From: Mycobacterium fragae
GTDB lineage: Bacteria > Actinomycetota > Actinomycetes > Mycobacteriales > Mycobacteriaceae
Assembly: GCF_002102185.1 (NCBI RefSeq)
Contig: NZ_LQOW01000026.1
Coordinates: 62,001 to 126,000 of the forward strand
DNA: 64,000 nucleotides
Direction of reading: 5' to 3'
The translations under genes were made by a program, and so were the position numbers. Under the pieces are notes generated by a model. It was not told where the DNA came from. It did no database searches and saw nothing but the letters and a program-made list of their open reading frames with translations. This document shows positions 8,125-16,483 of the stretch, piece by piece (position 1 is the stretch's first letter; every line of letters begins with the position of its first letter).

Positions 8125-9254
8125 TTCGTCTTCTCCCGAGGCAGGCCCAGCAGCCGCTCAGCGATGATGTTGCGCTGAATCTCGTTGGTGCCCGCGTAGA
8201 TCGGGCCGCCTAGCGCGAACAGCAACCCGTCGGTCCACGAGCCGGCCAGCTCGCCGTCGGCGCCACGGATGTCCAGCGCGGCCTGGTGCACCGCGACGTC
8301 CAGGTCCGACCAGAACACCTTGGTCACCGACGACTCCGCGCCGAGTTCACCGCCGCCGGCCAGGCGGGTCACCGTGCCGAACGTGTGCAGCCGGTACGCC
8401 TGCGCCTTGATCCACGCGTCGGCGACCTGATCGCTGAAAGCGCTGTCGGCGTTGGTCTTCCACAGCTCTGTTAGTCGTTCGGCAGCGGCCAGAAACCGCG
8501 CCGGGCTGCGCAGCGACATGCCGCGCTCGTTGCTCGACGTGCTCATCGCGGCCCGCCAACCGTCGTTCACCTGGCCGATCACATCGTTGTCGGGCACGAA
8601 CACGTCGTCGAGGAAGATCTCGCCGAAACCGGTATCGCCGCCGAGCTGGGCGATCGGTCGTACGGTAATCCCGTCGGCCTTGAGGTCGAACATGAAATAC
8701 GTCAGGCCGCGATGACGCTCGGCCTCCGGATCGGAGCGGAACAATCCGAAAGCTCTGTCGCCGAACGGCGCCCGCGAACTCCAAATCTTCTGGCCGTTCA
8801 GCAGCCAGCCGCCGTCGGTCTTCGTCGCCGTTGATCTCAGCGATGCCAGATCGCTGCCCGACTCGGGCTCCGACCAGGCCTGTGCCCAGATCTCCTCGCC
8901 GCTGGCCATTTTCGGCAAGATCCGATCCAGCTGTTCCTCGGTGCCGTGCGCGAACAACGTCGGCGCCAGCATCGAAGTGCCGTTGGCGCTCGCCCGACCG
9001 GGCGCGCCGGCGCGAAAGTACTCTTCTTCGAATACGACCCACTGCAACAGGCTGGCGTCGCGGCCGCCGTATTTGCGTGGCCAGGTGATCACCGACAGGC
9101 CGGCGTCGTATAGCACTCGGTCCCACCGACGATGCTGCTCGAAACCTTCCGCGGTGTCGTAGGACTTGGTGGGAAACGACTCTTTGTTGGCCGCAAGGAA
9201 CTCGCGCACTTCGCGCTGGAATTCACGCGTTTCGTCGTCGAAATCAAGGTCCAT
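8121..9254 (-). CDS. fadE31: Acyl-CoA dehydrogenase FadE31
   Basis: ATG 9254; 377 aa, full ACAD length. Motifs include the acyl/FAD-binding WSEPESGSDLASL segment, WLLNGQKIWSSRA, and the C-terminal GGPIYAGTNEIQRNIIAERL that closes FAD-binding. It is likely the larger, FAD-carrying partner for FadE32 or FadE33. The gene starts one base before the end of fadD3 (9255), so the two are adjacent without a gap. Its role is dehydrogenation of a CoA thioester in C/D-ring catabolism; the precise intermediate is not determined by sequence. Confidence 0.92.
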   Translation of the reverse strand: MDLDFDDETREFQREVREFLAANKESFPTKSYDTAEGFEQHRRWDRVLYDAGLSVITWPRKYGGRDASLLQWVVFEEEYFRAGAPGRASANGTSMLAPTLFAHGTEEQLDRILPKMASGEEIWAQAWSEPESGSDLASLRSTATKTDGGWLLNGQKIWSSRAPFGDRAFGLFRSDPEAERHRGLTYFMFDLKADGITVRPIAQLGGDTGFGEIFLDDVFVPDNDVIGQVNDGWRAAMSTSSNERGMSLRSPARFLAAAERLTELWKTNADSAFSDQVADAWIKAQAYRLHTFGTVTRLAGGGELGAESSVTKVFWSDLDVAVHQAALDIRGADGELAGSWTDGLLFALGGPIYAGTNEIQRNIIAERLLGLPREKTK

Positions 9255-10775
9255 CTATGGCATCTCTCGCAGTACCGGTTTGACCACCTTGCCGCCCGCA
9301 TTGCGCGGCAGCGTGTCGACAAACCTCACCGAACGGGGGGCTTTGAAATTCGCCAGGTATTGGCGGGCGTGGGCGATCACCGCCTGCTCGTCGAGCTCGC
9401 ATCCGGGCCGCGTCACCAGGAACGCCCGGCCGACCTCGCCGAGGCGGTCATCTGGCACGCCGATCACCGCGCAGTCCAGCACACCGTCCAGGCGGGCCAA
9501 CACCTGCTCGACCTCGGCCGGATAGACGTTGAAGCCGCCGCAGATGTACATGTCCTTGAGCCGGTCGGTGATCTGCAGATTGCCTGCGGCGTCGAGCTTT
9601 CCGATGTCGCCGGTATGCAGCCAGCCGGCGGGATCGATCGCCTCCGCGGTGGCCTGCGGGTCGTCGAGATAGCCGAGCATCACGTTGGGCCCGCGCAACA
9701 GCACCTCACCGCGATCGCCGATCCGTAGCTCGAAGTCGGCGATCGGCCGACCGCACGTGGTGGCCACCGTGACGGCGTCGTCGTCGGCGCGGCACATGGT
9801 CCCGAAGCCGTTGGATTCGGTGAGGCCGTAGGCGGTCAGCACGATGTCGATGTCGAGCTCGGTCTGCATCCGCTCGACCAATACCACCGGCACCGCGGCC
9901 GCACCGGTGACCGCGAACCGCAGCGAGCTCAGGTCGTAGTCGTCACGGGCGGGATGGTCGAGCAGCGATTGGTAGATGGTCGGCGGTCCGGGGAGCACTG
10001 TGATCCGGTGCTCGGCTACCGCGCGCATCGCCTGCTCCGGGTCGAACGTCAGTTGCGGGATCAGGGTCGCGCCGGTCTGCAGGCAGGCCAGGATGCCCGC
10101 TTTGTAGCCGAAGTTGTGGAAGAACGGATTGATGCACAGGTAGCGGTCGTCGCTGGTCACCTTGCCGCAGGCCGCCCAGGCCGCCGAACCGGCCAGCGAT
10201 TGCCGATGCGCACACAGCACACCTTTGCTGCGGCCGGTGGTCCCGGAGGTGAACAGAATGTCGGAGACGTCGTCGGGGTTGACTGCGGCGGCGCGCGCAT
10301 CGGCGGCCTGTAAGTCACTACCGCCGGCGACGAACTCGTCCCACGTCCCGTCGTCGGCGTCTACCGGGACCCGAACGATGTGACGTAGTTCGGGTAGCGC
10401 GCCACGGTCCAAGGCGGTGACCTTGTCCGCGCCGAGGAACTCACCCATTGCCACCAGCAGCGGGGCGCCGGTGCGGGCCAGGATGTCGGTGGCTTCGGCC
10501 GCGGTGTATCGGGTGTTCAGCGGCACCACTGCGGCGCCGGCGTAGTGAGTGGCCAAGCATGCGACAACCCAGTGCCAGGTGTTCGGCGACCAGATCGCCA
10601 CCCGGTCGCCGGCGCCCACACCGAGCTTGATCATCGCCGCCGCGGCTCGGCGCACCTCGTTGCGCAGTCCGGCGAAAGTGAGGGTGCGATCGGGTGTGAC
10701 CAGCGCATTGTGGTCGGGGAGATCGCGCGCGATGCGGTCCAACACCGCAGGAATGGTCTGCGGCGCGCTCGACAT
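9255..10775 (-). CDS. fadD3: HIP-CoA synthetase FadD3
   Basis: ATG 10775, preceded by an AAGGAG site 8 nt upstream, gives 506 aa; an ATG at 10793 lies inside the KstR2 operator and is less likely. Adenylate-forming enzyme motifs are clear: P-loop-like LFTSGTTGRSKGV, the AYGLTESNG segment, GWLHTGDIGKLD and the C-terminal lysine loop RNAGGKVVK. FadD3 activates HIP (3aa-H-4a(3'-propanoate)-7ab-methylhexahydro-1,5-indanedione) to its CoA ester, committing the C/D rings to degradation; the HIP-CoA product relieves KstR2 repression. First gene of the minus-strand fadD3-fadE31-32-33-aminotransferase operon. Confidence 0.95.
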   Translation of the reverse strand: MSSAPQTIPAVLDRIARDLPDHNALVTPDRTLTFAGLRNEVRRAAAAMIKLGVGAGDRVAIWSPNTWHWVVACLATHYAGAAVVPLNTRYTAAEATDILARTGAPLLVAMGEFLGADKVTALDRGALPELRHIVRVPVDADDGTWDEFVAGGSDLQAADARAAAVNPDDVSDILFTSGTTGRSKGVLCAHRQSLAGSAAWAACGKVTSDDRYLCINPFFHNFGYKAGILACLQTGATLIPQLTFDPEQAMRAVAEHRITVLPGPPTIYQSLLDHPARDDYDLSSLRFAVTGAAAVPVVLVERMQTELDIDIVLTAYGLTESNGFGTMCRADDDAVTVATTCGRPIADFELRIGDRGEVLLRGPNVMLGYLDDPQATAEAIDPAGWLHTGDIGKLDAAGNLQITDRLKDMYICGGFNVYPAEVEQVLARLDGVLDCAVIGVPDDRLGEVGRAFLVTRPGCELDEQAVIAHARQYLANFKAPRSVRFVDTLPRNAGGKVVKPVLREMP

Positions 10776-10792
10776 CGACAACTCCTTTAGCA

Positions 10793-10806
10793 AGCAAGTG
10801 CTTGGT
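10793..10806. promoter_or_regulatory. KstR2 operator between fadD3 and fadE30
   Basis: AGCAAGTGCTTGGT fits the KstR2 consensus AnCAAGnnCTTGnT at every fixed position. It lies 17 nt before the fadD3 ATG and 16 nt before the fadE30 GTG, so one repressor site can shut both divergent promoters. Confidence 0.9.
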
Positions 10807-10810
10807 AGGT

Positions 10811-10816
10811 TAGCCT
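10811..10816 (+). promoter_or_regulatory. Predicted -10 element of leaderless fadE30 transcript
   Basis: TAGCCT (TANNNT pattern) is followed by exactly 6 nt and then GTG 10823. No Shine-Dalgarno sequence precedes the GTG. The spacing fits mycobacterial leaderless promoters in which transcription starts at the first base of the start codon. The KstR2 site lies just upstream. Confidence 0.55.
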
Positions 10817-10822
10817 ACAGGG

Positions 10823-11983
10823 GTGCAGGACGTCGAGGAGTTCCGGGCTGAGGTCCGTGACTGGCTGACCGCAAACCTGGTCGGTGAATTCGCCGCGCTC
10901 AAGGGTCTCGGCGGGCCGGGTCGCGAACACGAGGCCTTCGAGGAGCGGCTCGCTTGGAACCGGCATCTGGCGAAATCCGGCCTGACCTGTTTGGGCTGGC
11001 CGGTCGAGCACGGCGGCCGCGGCCTGTCCGTCGCGCACCGGGTGGCGTTCTACGAGGAATACGCGATCGCCGACGCGCCCGCCAAGGTCAACCACTTCGG
11101 GGAGGAACTGCTCGGCCCGACATTGATCCAGTACGGCACGCCCGAGCAGCAGCAGCGGTTCTTGCCGAAGATCCTCGACGTCACCGAGTTGTGGTGCCAG
11201 GGCTACTCCGAGCCCGGCGCCGGCAGCGATTTGGCCAACGTGTCCACCACCGCGGTGCTCGACGGCGACCAGTGGGTGATCAACGGGCAGAAGGTGTGGA
11301 CGTCGCTGGCGCACTGGGCGCAGTGGTGTTTCGTGGTGGCCCGCACCGAGAAGGGCTCCAAGCGGCATGCTGGTTTGTCCTATCTGCTGGTGCCACTGGA
11401 TCAGCCCGGGGTGCAGATCCGCCCGATCGTGCAGCTGACGGGCGACTCGGAGTTCAACGAGGTGTTCTTCGACGACGCCCGCACCGACGCCGATCTGGTG
11501 GTCGGCGCCCCGGGCGACGGGTGGCGGGTCGCCATGGGGACGCTGACCTTCGAGCGTGGCGTGTCCACCCTCGGCCAACAGATCGTCTTCGTGCGCGAGC
11601 TGAACGGCGTCGTCGAACTCGCCAAACGCACTGGTGCTGCTGACGATCCGCTGATCCGGGAACGGCTGACCCGGTCTTGGGCAGGCCTGCGGGCGATGCG
11701 CTCGTACGCCCTGGCCACCATGGACGTCGAGGGAGGCGGCCAGGCCGCCGGGAAAGATAACGTCTCAAAGCTGTTGTGGGCCAATTGGCATCGGGAGCTC
11801 GGTGAGATTGCGATGGATGTGCGGGCCAAGGCGGGCATGGTGTTGGCCGACGGTGATTTCGACGAGTGGCAGCGCCTCTACCTGTTCACGCGGGCCGACA
11901 CCATCTACGGCGGGTCGAACGAGATTCAGCGCAACATCATCGCCGAGCGGGTGCTCGGCCTGCCCCGGGAGGTCAAGGGATGA
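10823..11983 (+). CDS. fadE30: Acyl-CoA dehydrogenase FadE30 (HIP-CoA dehydrogenase)
   Basis: GTG 10823; 386 aa, standard ACAD length. Motifs: GYSEPGAGSDLANV, WVINGQKVWTSLA and the C-terminal DTIYGGSNEIQRNIIAERVL. FadE30 introduces the double bond in the propionyl side chain of a HIP-CoA derivative at the start of ring C/D breakdown. The gene leads the + strand operon fadE30-ipdF-kstR2-fadA6; its stop overlaps the ipdF start as ATGA. Transcription is probably leaderless from a TANNNT promoter next to the KstR2 operator. Confidence 0.93.
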   Translation: MQDVEEFRAEVRDWLTANLVGEFAALKGLGGPGREHEAFEERLAWNRHLAKSGLTCLGWPVEHGGRGLSVAHRVAFYEEYAIADAPAKVNHFGEELLGPTLIQYGTPEQQQRFLPKILDVTELWCQGYSEPGAGSDLANVSTTAVLDGDQWVINGQKVWTSLAHWAQWCFVVARTEKGSKRHAGLSYLLVPLDQPGVQIRPIVQLTGDSEFNEVFFDDARTDADLVVGAPGDGWRVAMGTLTFERGVSTLGQQIVFVRELNGVVELAKRTGAADDPLIRERLTRSWAGLRAMRSYALATMDVEGGGQAAGKDNVSKLLWANWHRELGEIAMDVRAKAGMVLADGDFDEWQRLYLFTRADTIYGGSNEIQRNIIAERVLGLPREVKG

Positions 11984-12768
11984 CGCTCGCCGTCGCACCG
12001 AAAGAGGTTGACGGACACGGACTTCTGACCGACAAGGTCGTGATCGTCACGGCGGCGGCCGGCACGGGAATCGGATCGGCCACCGCCCGGCGGGCGCTCG
12101 TCGAGGGTGCCGACGTCGTCATCTCCGATCACCACGAACGACGGCTGGGCGAGACGGCTCAAGAGCTGTCCGCGCTCGGGCTGGGCCGGGTGGAGCATGT
12201 GCTGTGCGACGTCACCTCCACCGCGCAGGTCGACGCGCTGATCGCTTCTGCGACTGCGCGGATGGGCCGAATCGACGTGCTGGTCAACAACGCCGGGTTG
12301 GGCGGCCAAACCTCGGTGGCCGACATGACCGATGAGGAGTGGGACCGCGTCCTGGATGTCACGCTGACGTCGGTGTTCCGTGCTACCCGTGCGGCGCTGC
12401 GCTACTTCCGCGACGCCGGCCACGGCGGGGTGATCGTCAACAACGCCAGCGTCCTGGGCTGGCGGGCGCAGCATTCGCAGTCCCACTATGCGGCGGCCAA
12501 GGCCGGGGTGATGGCGCTAACCCGGTGCAGCGCAATCGAAGCCGTCGAATACGGAGTGCGGATCAACGCGGTCTCGCCCAGCATCGCCCGGCACAAGTTC
12601 TTGGACAAAACCACCTCGGCGGAACTGCTCGATCGGTTGTCGGCAGGCGAGGCGTTCGGACGCGCAGCAGAGCCGTGGGAGGTGGCGGCCACCATTGCGT
12701 TTCTGGCCAGCGACTACTCCAGTTACCTGACTGGAGAGGTGATTTCGGTCTCGAGTCAGCACCCATGA
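11980..12768 (+). CDS. ipdF: Short-chain dehydrogenase IpdF (5-OH-HIC-CoA dehydrogenase)
   Basis: ATG 11980 overlaps the fadE30 stop; 262 aa. SDR features: the cofactor loop TAAAGTGIGSATARR, the NNAG motif (VLVNNAGLGG), the Ser/Tyr/Lys catalytic set in NNASVLGW and SHYAAAKAG. IpdF oxidises the 5-hydroxyl of the HIC-CoA intermediate during C/D-ring degradation. The stop overlaps the kstR2 start as ATGA, so all four genes of this operon are translationally coupled or nearly so. In M. tuberculosis PPE64 lies between ipdF and kstR2; it is absent here. Confidence 0.9.
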   Translation: MTLAVAPKEVDGHGLLTDKVVIVTAAAGTGIGSATARRALVEGADVVISDHHERRLGETAQELSALGLGRVEHVLCDVTSTAQVDALIASATARMGRIDVLVNNAGLGGQTSVADMTDEEWDRVLDVTLTSVFRATRAALRYFRDAGHGGVIVNNASVLGWRAQHSQSHYAAAKAGVMALTRCSAIEAVEYGVRINAVSPSIARHKFLDKTTSAELLDRLSAGEAFGRAAEPWEVAATIAFLASDYSSYLTGEVISVSSQHP

Positions 12769-13343
12769 ACAGACGCGACGAACTTCTGGAACTGGCCGCC
12801 GCGATGTTCGCCGAACGCGGCCTGCGGGCGACGACCGTGCGTGATATCGCCGACGGCGCAGGCATCCTGTCCGGCAGCCTCTACCATCACTTCGCCTCCA
12901 AGGAGGAGATGGTCGACGAGGTGTTGCGGGGTTTCCTGGACTGGCTGTTCGGCCGCTATCAGGAAATCATTGACACGCAACCAAATCCGCTGGAGCGCCT
13001 CAAGGGACTGTTCATGACGTCGTTCGACGCGATCGAGCACCGACATGCCCAGGTCGTCATCTACCAGGATGAGGCGAAGCGGCTGTTGTCGCAGCCCCGC
13101 TTCTCCTACATCGAGGACATGAACAAACAGCAGCGCAAGATGTGGGTCGACGTGCTGCACCAGGGCATCGAAGAGGGTTACTTCCGACCGGATCTCGACG
13201 TGGACCTGGTTTACCGTTTCATCCGCGACACCACCTGGGTGTCGGTGCGTTGGTATCAACCCGGCGGACCGCTCACCGCGGAGCAGGTGGGTCAGCAGTA
13301 TCTCGCCATCGTCCTTGGCGGAATCACCAAAGAAGGAGTCTGA
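12765..13343 (+). CDS. kstR2: TetR-family repressor KstR2
   Basis: ATG 12765 in an ATGA overlap gives 192 aa. The N-terminal TetR helix-turn-helix is intact (RATTVRDIADGAGILSGSLY followed by HHFASKEEM at about residues 20-50); the C-terminal helical ligand domain is of normal size. KstR2 represses the HIP-catabolic genes and releases DNA on binding HIP-CoA. Two matching operators lie in this window (10793-10806 and 18134-18147), the first controlling its own operon, which makes it autoregulated. Confidence 0.95.
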   Translation: MNRRDELLELAAAMFAERGLRATTVRDIADGAGILSGSLYHHFASKEEMVDEVLRGFLDWLFGRYQEIIDTQPNPLERLKGLFMTSFDAIEHRHAQVVIYQDEAKRLLSQPRFSYIEDMNKQQRKMWVDVLHQGIEEGYFRPDLDVDLVYRFIRDTTWVSVRWYQPGGPLTAEQVGQQYLAIVLGGITKEGV

Positions 13344-13344
13344 A

Positions 13345-14502
13345 ATGGCTGGAGTTTCCCAGGCCTACGTTATCGACGCGGTGCGTACCGCGGTCGGCAA
13401 GCGCAATGGATCGCTGGCCGGCGTGCATCCGATCGACCTGGGTGTGGCCGCTTTCCACGGCCTGTTCGACCGTGTCGATGTCGATCCGGCCGCCGTCGAT
13501 GACGTGATCGTCGGATGCGTGGACGCCCTCGGCGGACAGGCCGGCAACATCGGGCGCAACGCCTGGCTTGCGGCCGGCTACCCCGAGGAGGTGCCCGGTG
13601 TCACCGTTGACCGGCAATGTGGATCCAGCCAGCAGGCGATTTCGTTTGGTGCCCAAGCGATTATGTCCGGGACGGCGGATGTGATCCTGGCCGGCGGCAT
13701 TCAGAACATGAGCCAGATCCCGATCGCCTCGGCCATGGTGGTCGGCAAGGAGTTCGGTTTCACCTCGCCCACCGGCGAATCGAAGAATTGGCTGCATCGT
13801 TACGGCGACCAGGAAATCTCGCAGTTCCGCGGCGCGGAGTTGATCGCCGAGCGATGGAACCTGTCCCGCGAGGAGATGGAGCAGTTCGCGCTGACCAGCC
13901 ATGAGCGCGCGCTCGCAGCGATCAGGGGCGGGCATTTCGACAACGAGATCGTGGCAGTCGGCGATTTCCGGATCGACGAGGGCCCGCGAGAGACGTCGCT
14001 GGAGAAGATGGCCGCCCTGAAGACTCTGTCGGAGGGCGGCCGGCTGACCGCGGCGGTGGCGAGCCAGATTTCCGACGGCGCCAGCGCGGTACTGCTGGCC
14101 TCCGAGCAGGCGGTCAAGGACCACAAGCTCACCCCGCGGGCCCGCATCCACCACATCAGTGCCCGCGGTGCGGATCCGGTGTTCATGCTGACCGGGCCGA
14201 TTCCGGCCACCCGCTACGCGCTGGAAAAGACCGGGCTCTCGATCGACGACGTCGACACCGTCGAGATCAACGAGGCCTTCGCGCCGGTCGTGCTGGCGTG
14301 GCTCAAGGAGATCAAGGCCGACCCGGAGAAGGTCAACCCCAACGGCGGGGCGATCGCGCTCGGGCATCCGCTGGGCGCCACCGGGGCCAAGCTGTTCACC
14401 ACCATGCTCAACGAGCTGGAGCGCACCGGCGGCCGGTATGGCCTGCAGACGATGTGCGAGGGCGGCGGCACCGCCAACGTCACCATCATCGAACGACTGT
14501 AG
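13345..14502 (+). CDS. fadA6: Acetyl-CoA acyltransferase FadA6
   Basis: ATG 13345 follows an AAGGAG site and gives 385 aa; an earlier in-frame start at 13315 lies within kstR2. Thiolase catalytic elements: nucleophile Cys92 (VDRQCGSSQQ), NEAFAPVVLAW, the [14 protein letters not shown] His loop and the second Cys in QTMCEGGGTANV. FadA6 is the KstR2-regulon thiolase acting late in C/D-ring degradation. Last gene of the operon; a stem-loop follows before the convergent ipdC gene. The homologues of Rv3555c and fdxB (Rv3554), expected here in M. tuberculosis, are absent. Confidence 0.93.
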   Translation: MAGVSQAYVIDAVRTAVGKRNGSLAGVHPIDLGVAAFHGLFDRVDVDPAAVDDVIVGCVDALGGQAGNIGRNAWLAAGYPEEVPGVTVDRQCGSSQQAISFGAQAIMSGTADVILAGGIQNMSQIPIASAMVVGKEFGFTSPTGESKNWLHRYGDQEISQFRGAELIAERWNLSREEMEQFALTSHERALAAIRGGHFDNEIVAVGDFRIDEGPRETSLEKMAALKTLSEGGRLTAAVASQISDGASAVLLASEQAVKDHKLTPRARIHHISARGADPVFMLTGPIPATRYALEKTGLSIDDVDTVEINEAFAPVVLAWLKEIKADPEKVNPNGGAIALGHPLGATGAKLFTTMLNELERTGGRYGLQTMCEGGGTANVTIIERL

Positions 14503-14517
14503 GGGCGCTCATCGCGT

Positions 14518-14575
14518 CGAGTGTGGGGGTTATGCACGGCATTTCGAGGATTTCTGTCCACAACCCACACACTCG
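14518..14575. terminator. Possible bidirectional terminator between fadA6 and ipdC
   Basis: Imperfect inverted repeat between the convergent fadA6 and ipdC genes: left arm CGAGTGTGGGGGTT (14518-14531), right arm AACCCACACACTCG (14562-14575), with a roughly 30-nt loop. There is no T-run, as is common in mycobacteria, so function is inferred only from position and pairing. Confidence 0.4.
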
Positions 14576-14589
14576 GCGTCGGTGAAGGG

Positions 14590-15657
14590 TTACTCCACCA
14601 GCGCGGATGCGGCCTGCAGATGCTTGATGGCGTCGGCGACGATTGTCTGGATCAGCTCGGCGCACGACGGCAGGTCGTCGAGGATGCCGGCCACCTGACC
14701 GGAGGCCAGCACCCCGGCCTCGGTATTGCCCTCCACCAGACCGGCTTTCAGCAGCATCGGGGTGTTGGCCGCCATCACTACCTGCGACCAGGTCAGGTCC
14801 TTGCCGTGACGCATTGCCAGGCCGTCGGCGATCATCGACCGCCAGGTCATCTGCGACATCTTCTTGAACTTGGCGGCGTTGCGCATCGCAGCAGTGAAGC
14901 CCCTTGCCCGCGAACCGCTTTCCAGCTTCTCCACCAGCCCGGTGCGCAACACGCGGTGCGGCATGCCATCGACGCGGGTGGTGACCACGGTGCCGTCCAG
15001 AGCCGCCTCCAAATAACGCTGCTTGACTGCGTCGGGCACGGTGGAATCCGAGGTGAGCAGAAACCGGGTACCCATCGCGACACCGGCTGCGCCGTAGCAC
15101 AATGCGGCGGCCAGCCCCCGCCCGTCGAAGAACCCGCCCGCGGCGACGACGGGGATGTCTGTCTCTTTCAAGGCGTCCAGCACCGACGGCAGCAGCAGGG
15201 TCGTCGCGACAGGACCGGTGTGCCCGCCGCCCTCGCCGCCCTGCACGATCACGGCGTCGGCGCCCCACGCCGCCACCTTGCGCGCATGTTTGGCCGCGCC
15301 GATCGACGGAATCACCACCAAGCCGGCGTCTTTCAGCCGACTGATCAACTCCTGCTTGGGGGCCAAGGCGAATGATGCCACCCTGACGCCTTCTCGGAGC
15401 ATCAGATCCACCCGGTCGTCCGCGTCGGCGGCGTCGGCGCGGATGTTCACGCCGAACGGCTTGTCGGTCGCCGCCTTCACCTTGCCGATGGCCGTTGCCA
15501 ATTCATCTAGCGTCATGGTGGCCGACGCCAGGATGCCCAGCCCTCCAGCGTTGGCGGTGGCGGATACCAGCCGCGCGCCGGCTACCCAGCCCATTCCCGT
15601 TTGAACCACCGGGTGCTCGACACCGATCAGCTCGGTCAGCGGCGTGCGCAATTTCAT
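14590..15657 (-). CDS. ipdC: IpdC, nitronate-monooxygenase-like flavoprotein
   Basis: ATG 15657 gives 355 aa; a GTG two codons earlier (15663) is the alternative. This is an NPD/2-nitropropane dioxygenase-type TIM barrel: VQTGMGWVAGARLVSATANA at the N-terminus, the VIVQGGEGGGHTG flavin phosphate loop, and AAGGFFDGRGLAAALCYGA later. IpdC is required for conversion of the 5-OH-HIP intermediate in C/D-ring catabolism. It is the last gene of the minus-strand echA20-ipdA-ipdB-ipdC group, but is separated from ipdB by an 85-bp spacer carrying a repeat-like element. Confidence 0.9.
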   Translation of the reverse strand: MKLRTPLTELIGVEHPVVQTGMGWVAGARLVSATANAGGLGILASATMTLDELATAIGKVKAATDKPFGVNIRADAADADDRVDLMLREGVRVASFALAPKQELISRLKDAGLVVIPSIGAAKHARKVAAWGADAVIVQGGEGGGHTGPVATTLLLPSVLDALKETDIPVVAAGGFFDGRGLAAALCYGAAGVAMGTRFLLTSDSTVPDAVKQRYLEAALDGTVVTTRVDGMPHRVLRTGLVEKLESGSRARGFTAAMRNAAKFKKMSQMTWRSMIADGLAMRHGKDLTWSQVVMAANTPMLLKAGLVEGNTEAGVLASGQVAGILDDLPSCAELIQTIVADAIKHLQAASALVE

Positions 15658-15677
15658 AGCCACCGCCGACGATGCAG

Positions 15678-15735
15678 TGGGGGCACCCCCAGCCGCGAAG
15701 CGGCGAGGGGGACGAAGCGATGAGGAGGAGGCGGA
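15678..15735. repeat. MIRU-like or other interspersed repeat element in ipdB-ipdC spacer
   Basis: The spacer holds two adjacent stem-loops, TGGGGG-ca-CCCCCA (15678-15691) and GCCGC-gaa-GCGGC (15692-15704), followed by a purine-rich GACGAAGCGATGAGGAGGAG tract. From memory this combination recurs between genes in slow-growing mycobacteria. I found only one copy in the window, so calling it a dispersed repeat rests on recall, not on a count. It interrupts an otherwise overlapping operon and could attenuate ipdC expression. Confidence 0.4.
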
Positions 15736-15742
15736 ATAATCA

Positions 15743-16483
15743 TTAACGTATCTCTCGGTCGCGCAATGCTTTCGGGTCGATGACTTCGCGGATCAGGCGC
15801 AGTTCCTCGTCGGTCGGTAGCCTGGTCTCTTCCGCCTCGCCGAGACCGTGCACCTCGAACGAGGTGGCTTCGCGGACGTCATCGGCGGATACCCCGGGGT
15901 GCAGGCTCAGCGCCCGCATCGACCGGTCGGGCGCGGTGAAGTCGAACACGCCGAGGTTGGACACCACGCGATAGACCCCGGTGAACCGGAAGGCGGGATT
16001 GTCGGCGTCCACCTTGTCGTATCCGATACCGCAGACCACGTCGACGGCCTCACAGAACACCCGTTTCGAATGGTTGCCGACCCAGTAGCTGGTCGCGTGA
16101 TTGATCGCGTTGCCGGGTGCACCGCGTACCCCGAACATTTGACGGGTCGGATGCTGTAGCGGCCCAAACGCTGAGATGTTCTGATTGCCAAAGCGGTCAA
16201 CCTGATTGGCGCCCATCACCACATGCCGCCGTCCCCAGGCCAGCGTCTCGAACACCCGGCCAAAAGGCATCCAGCCCTCGACGGCTCCCGACCCGCCCAG
16301 CGCGGGGGTGTCAGCCAACAGCTGGGCCTCGCCGTCGGTGAGCAGGATGTCGGGCGAGAAGGTCAACCGGGCCAGCCGCGCGCCGACAGAGGCCATGTTC
16401 GTCATCGGGCTGACCATGATCTCGCCGGCATCGCGGAACAACTCGGCGCAGGCGACGGCGCACACCTCGGCTCGGGTGCTCAT
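15743..16483 (-). CDS. ipdB: CoA-transferase-like ring hydrolase, beta subunit IpdB
   Basis: ATG 16483 overlaps the ipdA stop by 4 nt; 246 aa. It is a class I CoA-transferase beta-type subunit (GANQVDRFGNQNISAFGP, then FGVRGAPGNAINHATSYWV). IpdAB is not a CoA transferase but a hydrolase that opens ring C of COCHEA-CoA; the usual catalytic Glu of the family is missing from beta in IpdB, and the expected SENG-type motif is indeed not visible here. Acts as a complex with IpdA in the cytosol. KstR2 regulon. Confidence 0.93.
   Translation of the reverse strand: MSTRAEVCAVACAELFRDAGEIMVSPMTNMASVGARLARLTFSPDILLTDGEAQLLADTPALGGSGAVEGWMPFGRVFETLAWGRRHVVMGANQVDRFGNQNISAFGPLQHPTRQMFGVRGAPGNAINHATSYWVGNHSKRVFCEAVDVVCGIGYDKVDADNPAFRFTGVYRVVSNLGVFDFTAPDRSMRALSLHPGVSADDVREATSFEVHGLGEAEETRLPTDEELRLIREVIDPKALRDREIR

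Noticed and set aside
12339..12764. N-terminal extension of kstR2 (334 aa)
   Set aside because: The extension is out-of-frame ipdF sequence; the TetR domain begins at ATG 12765, which overlaps the ipdF stop.
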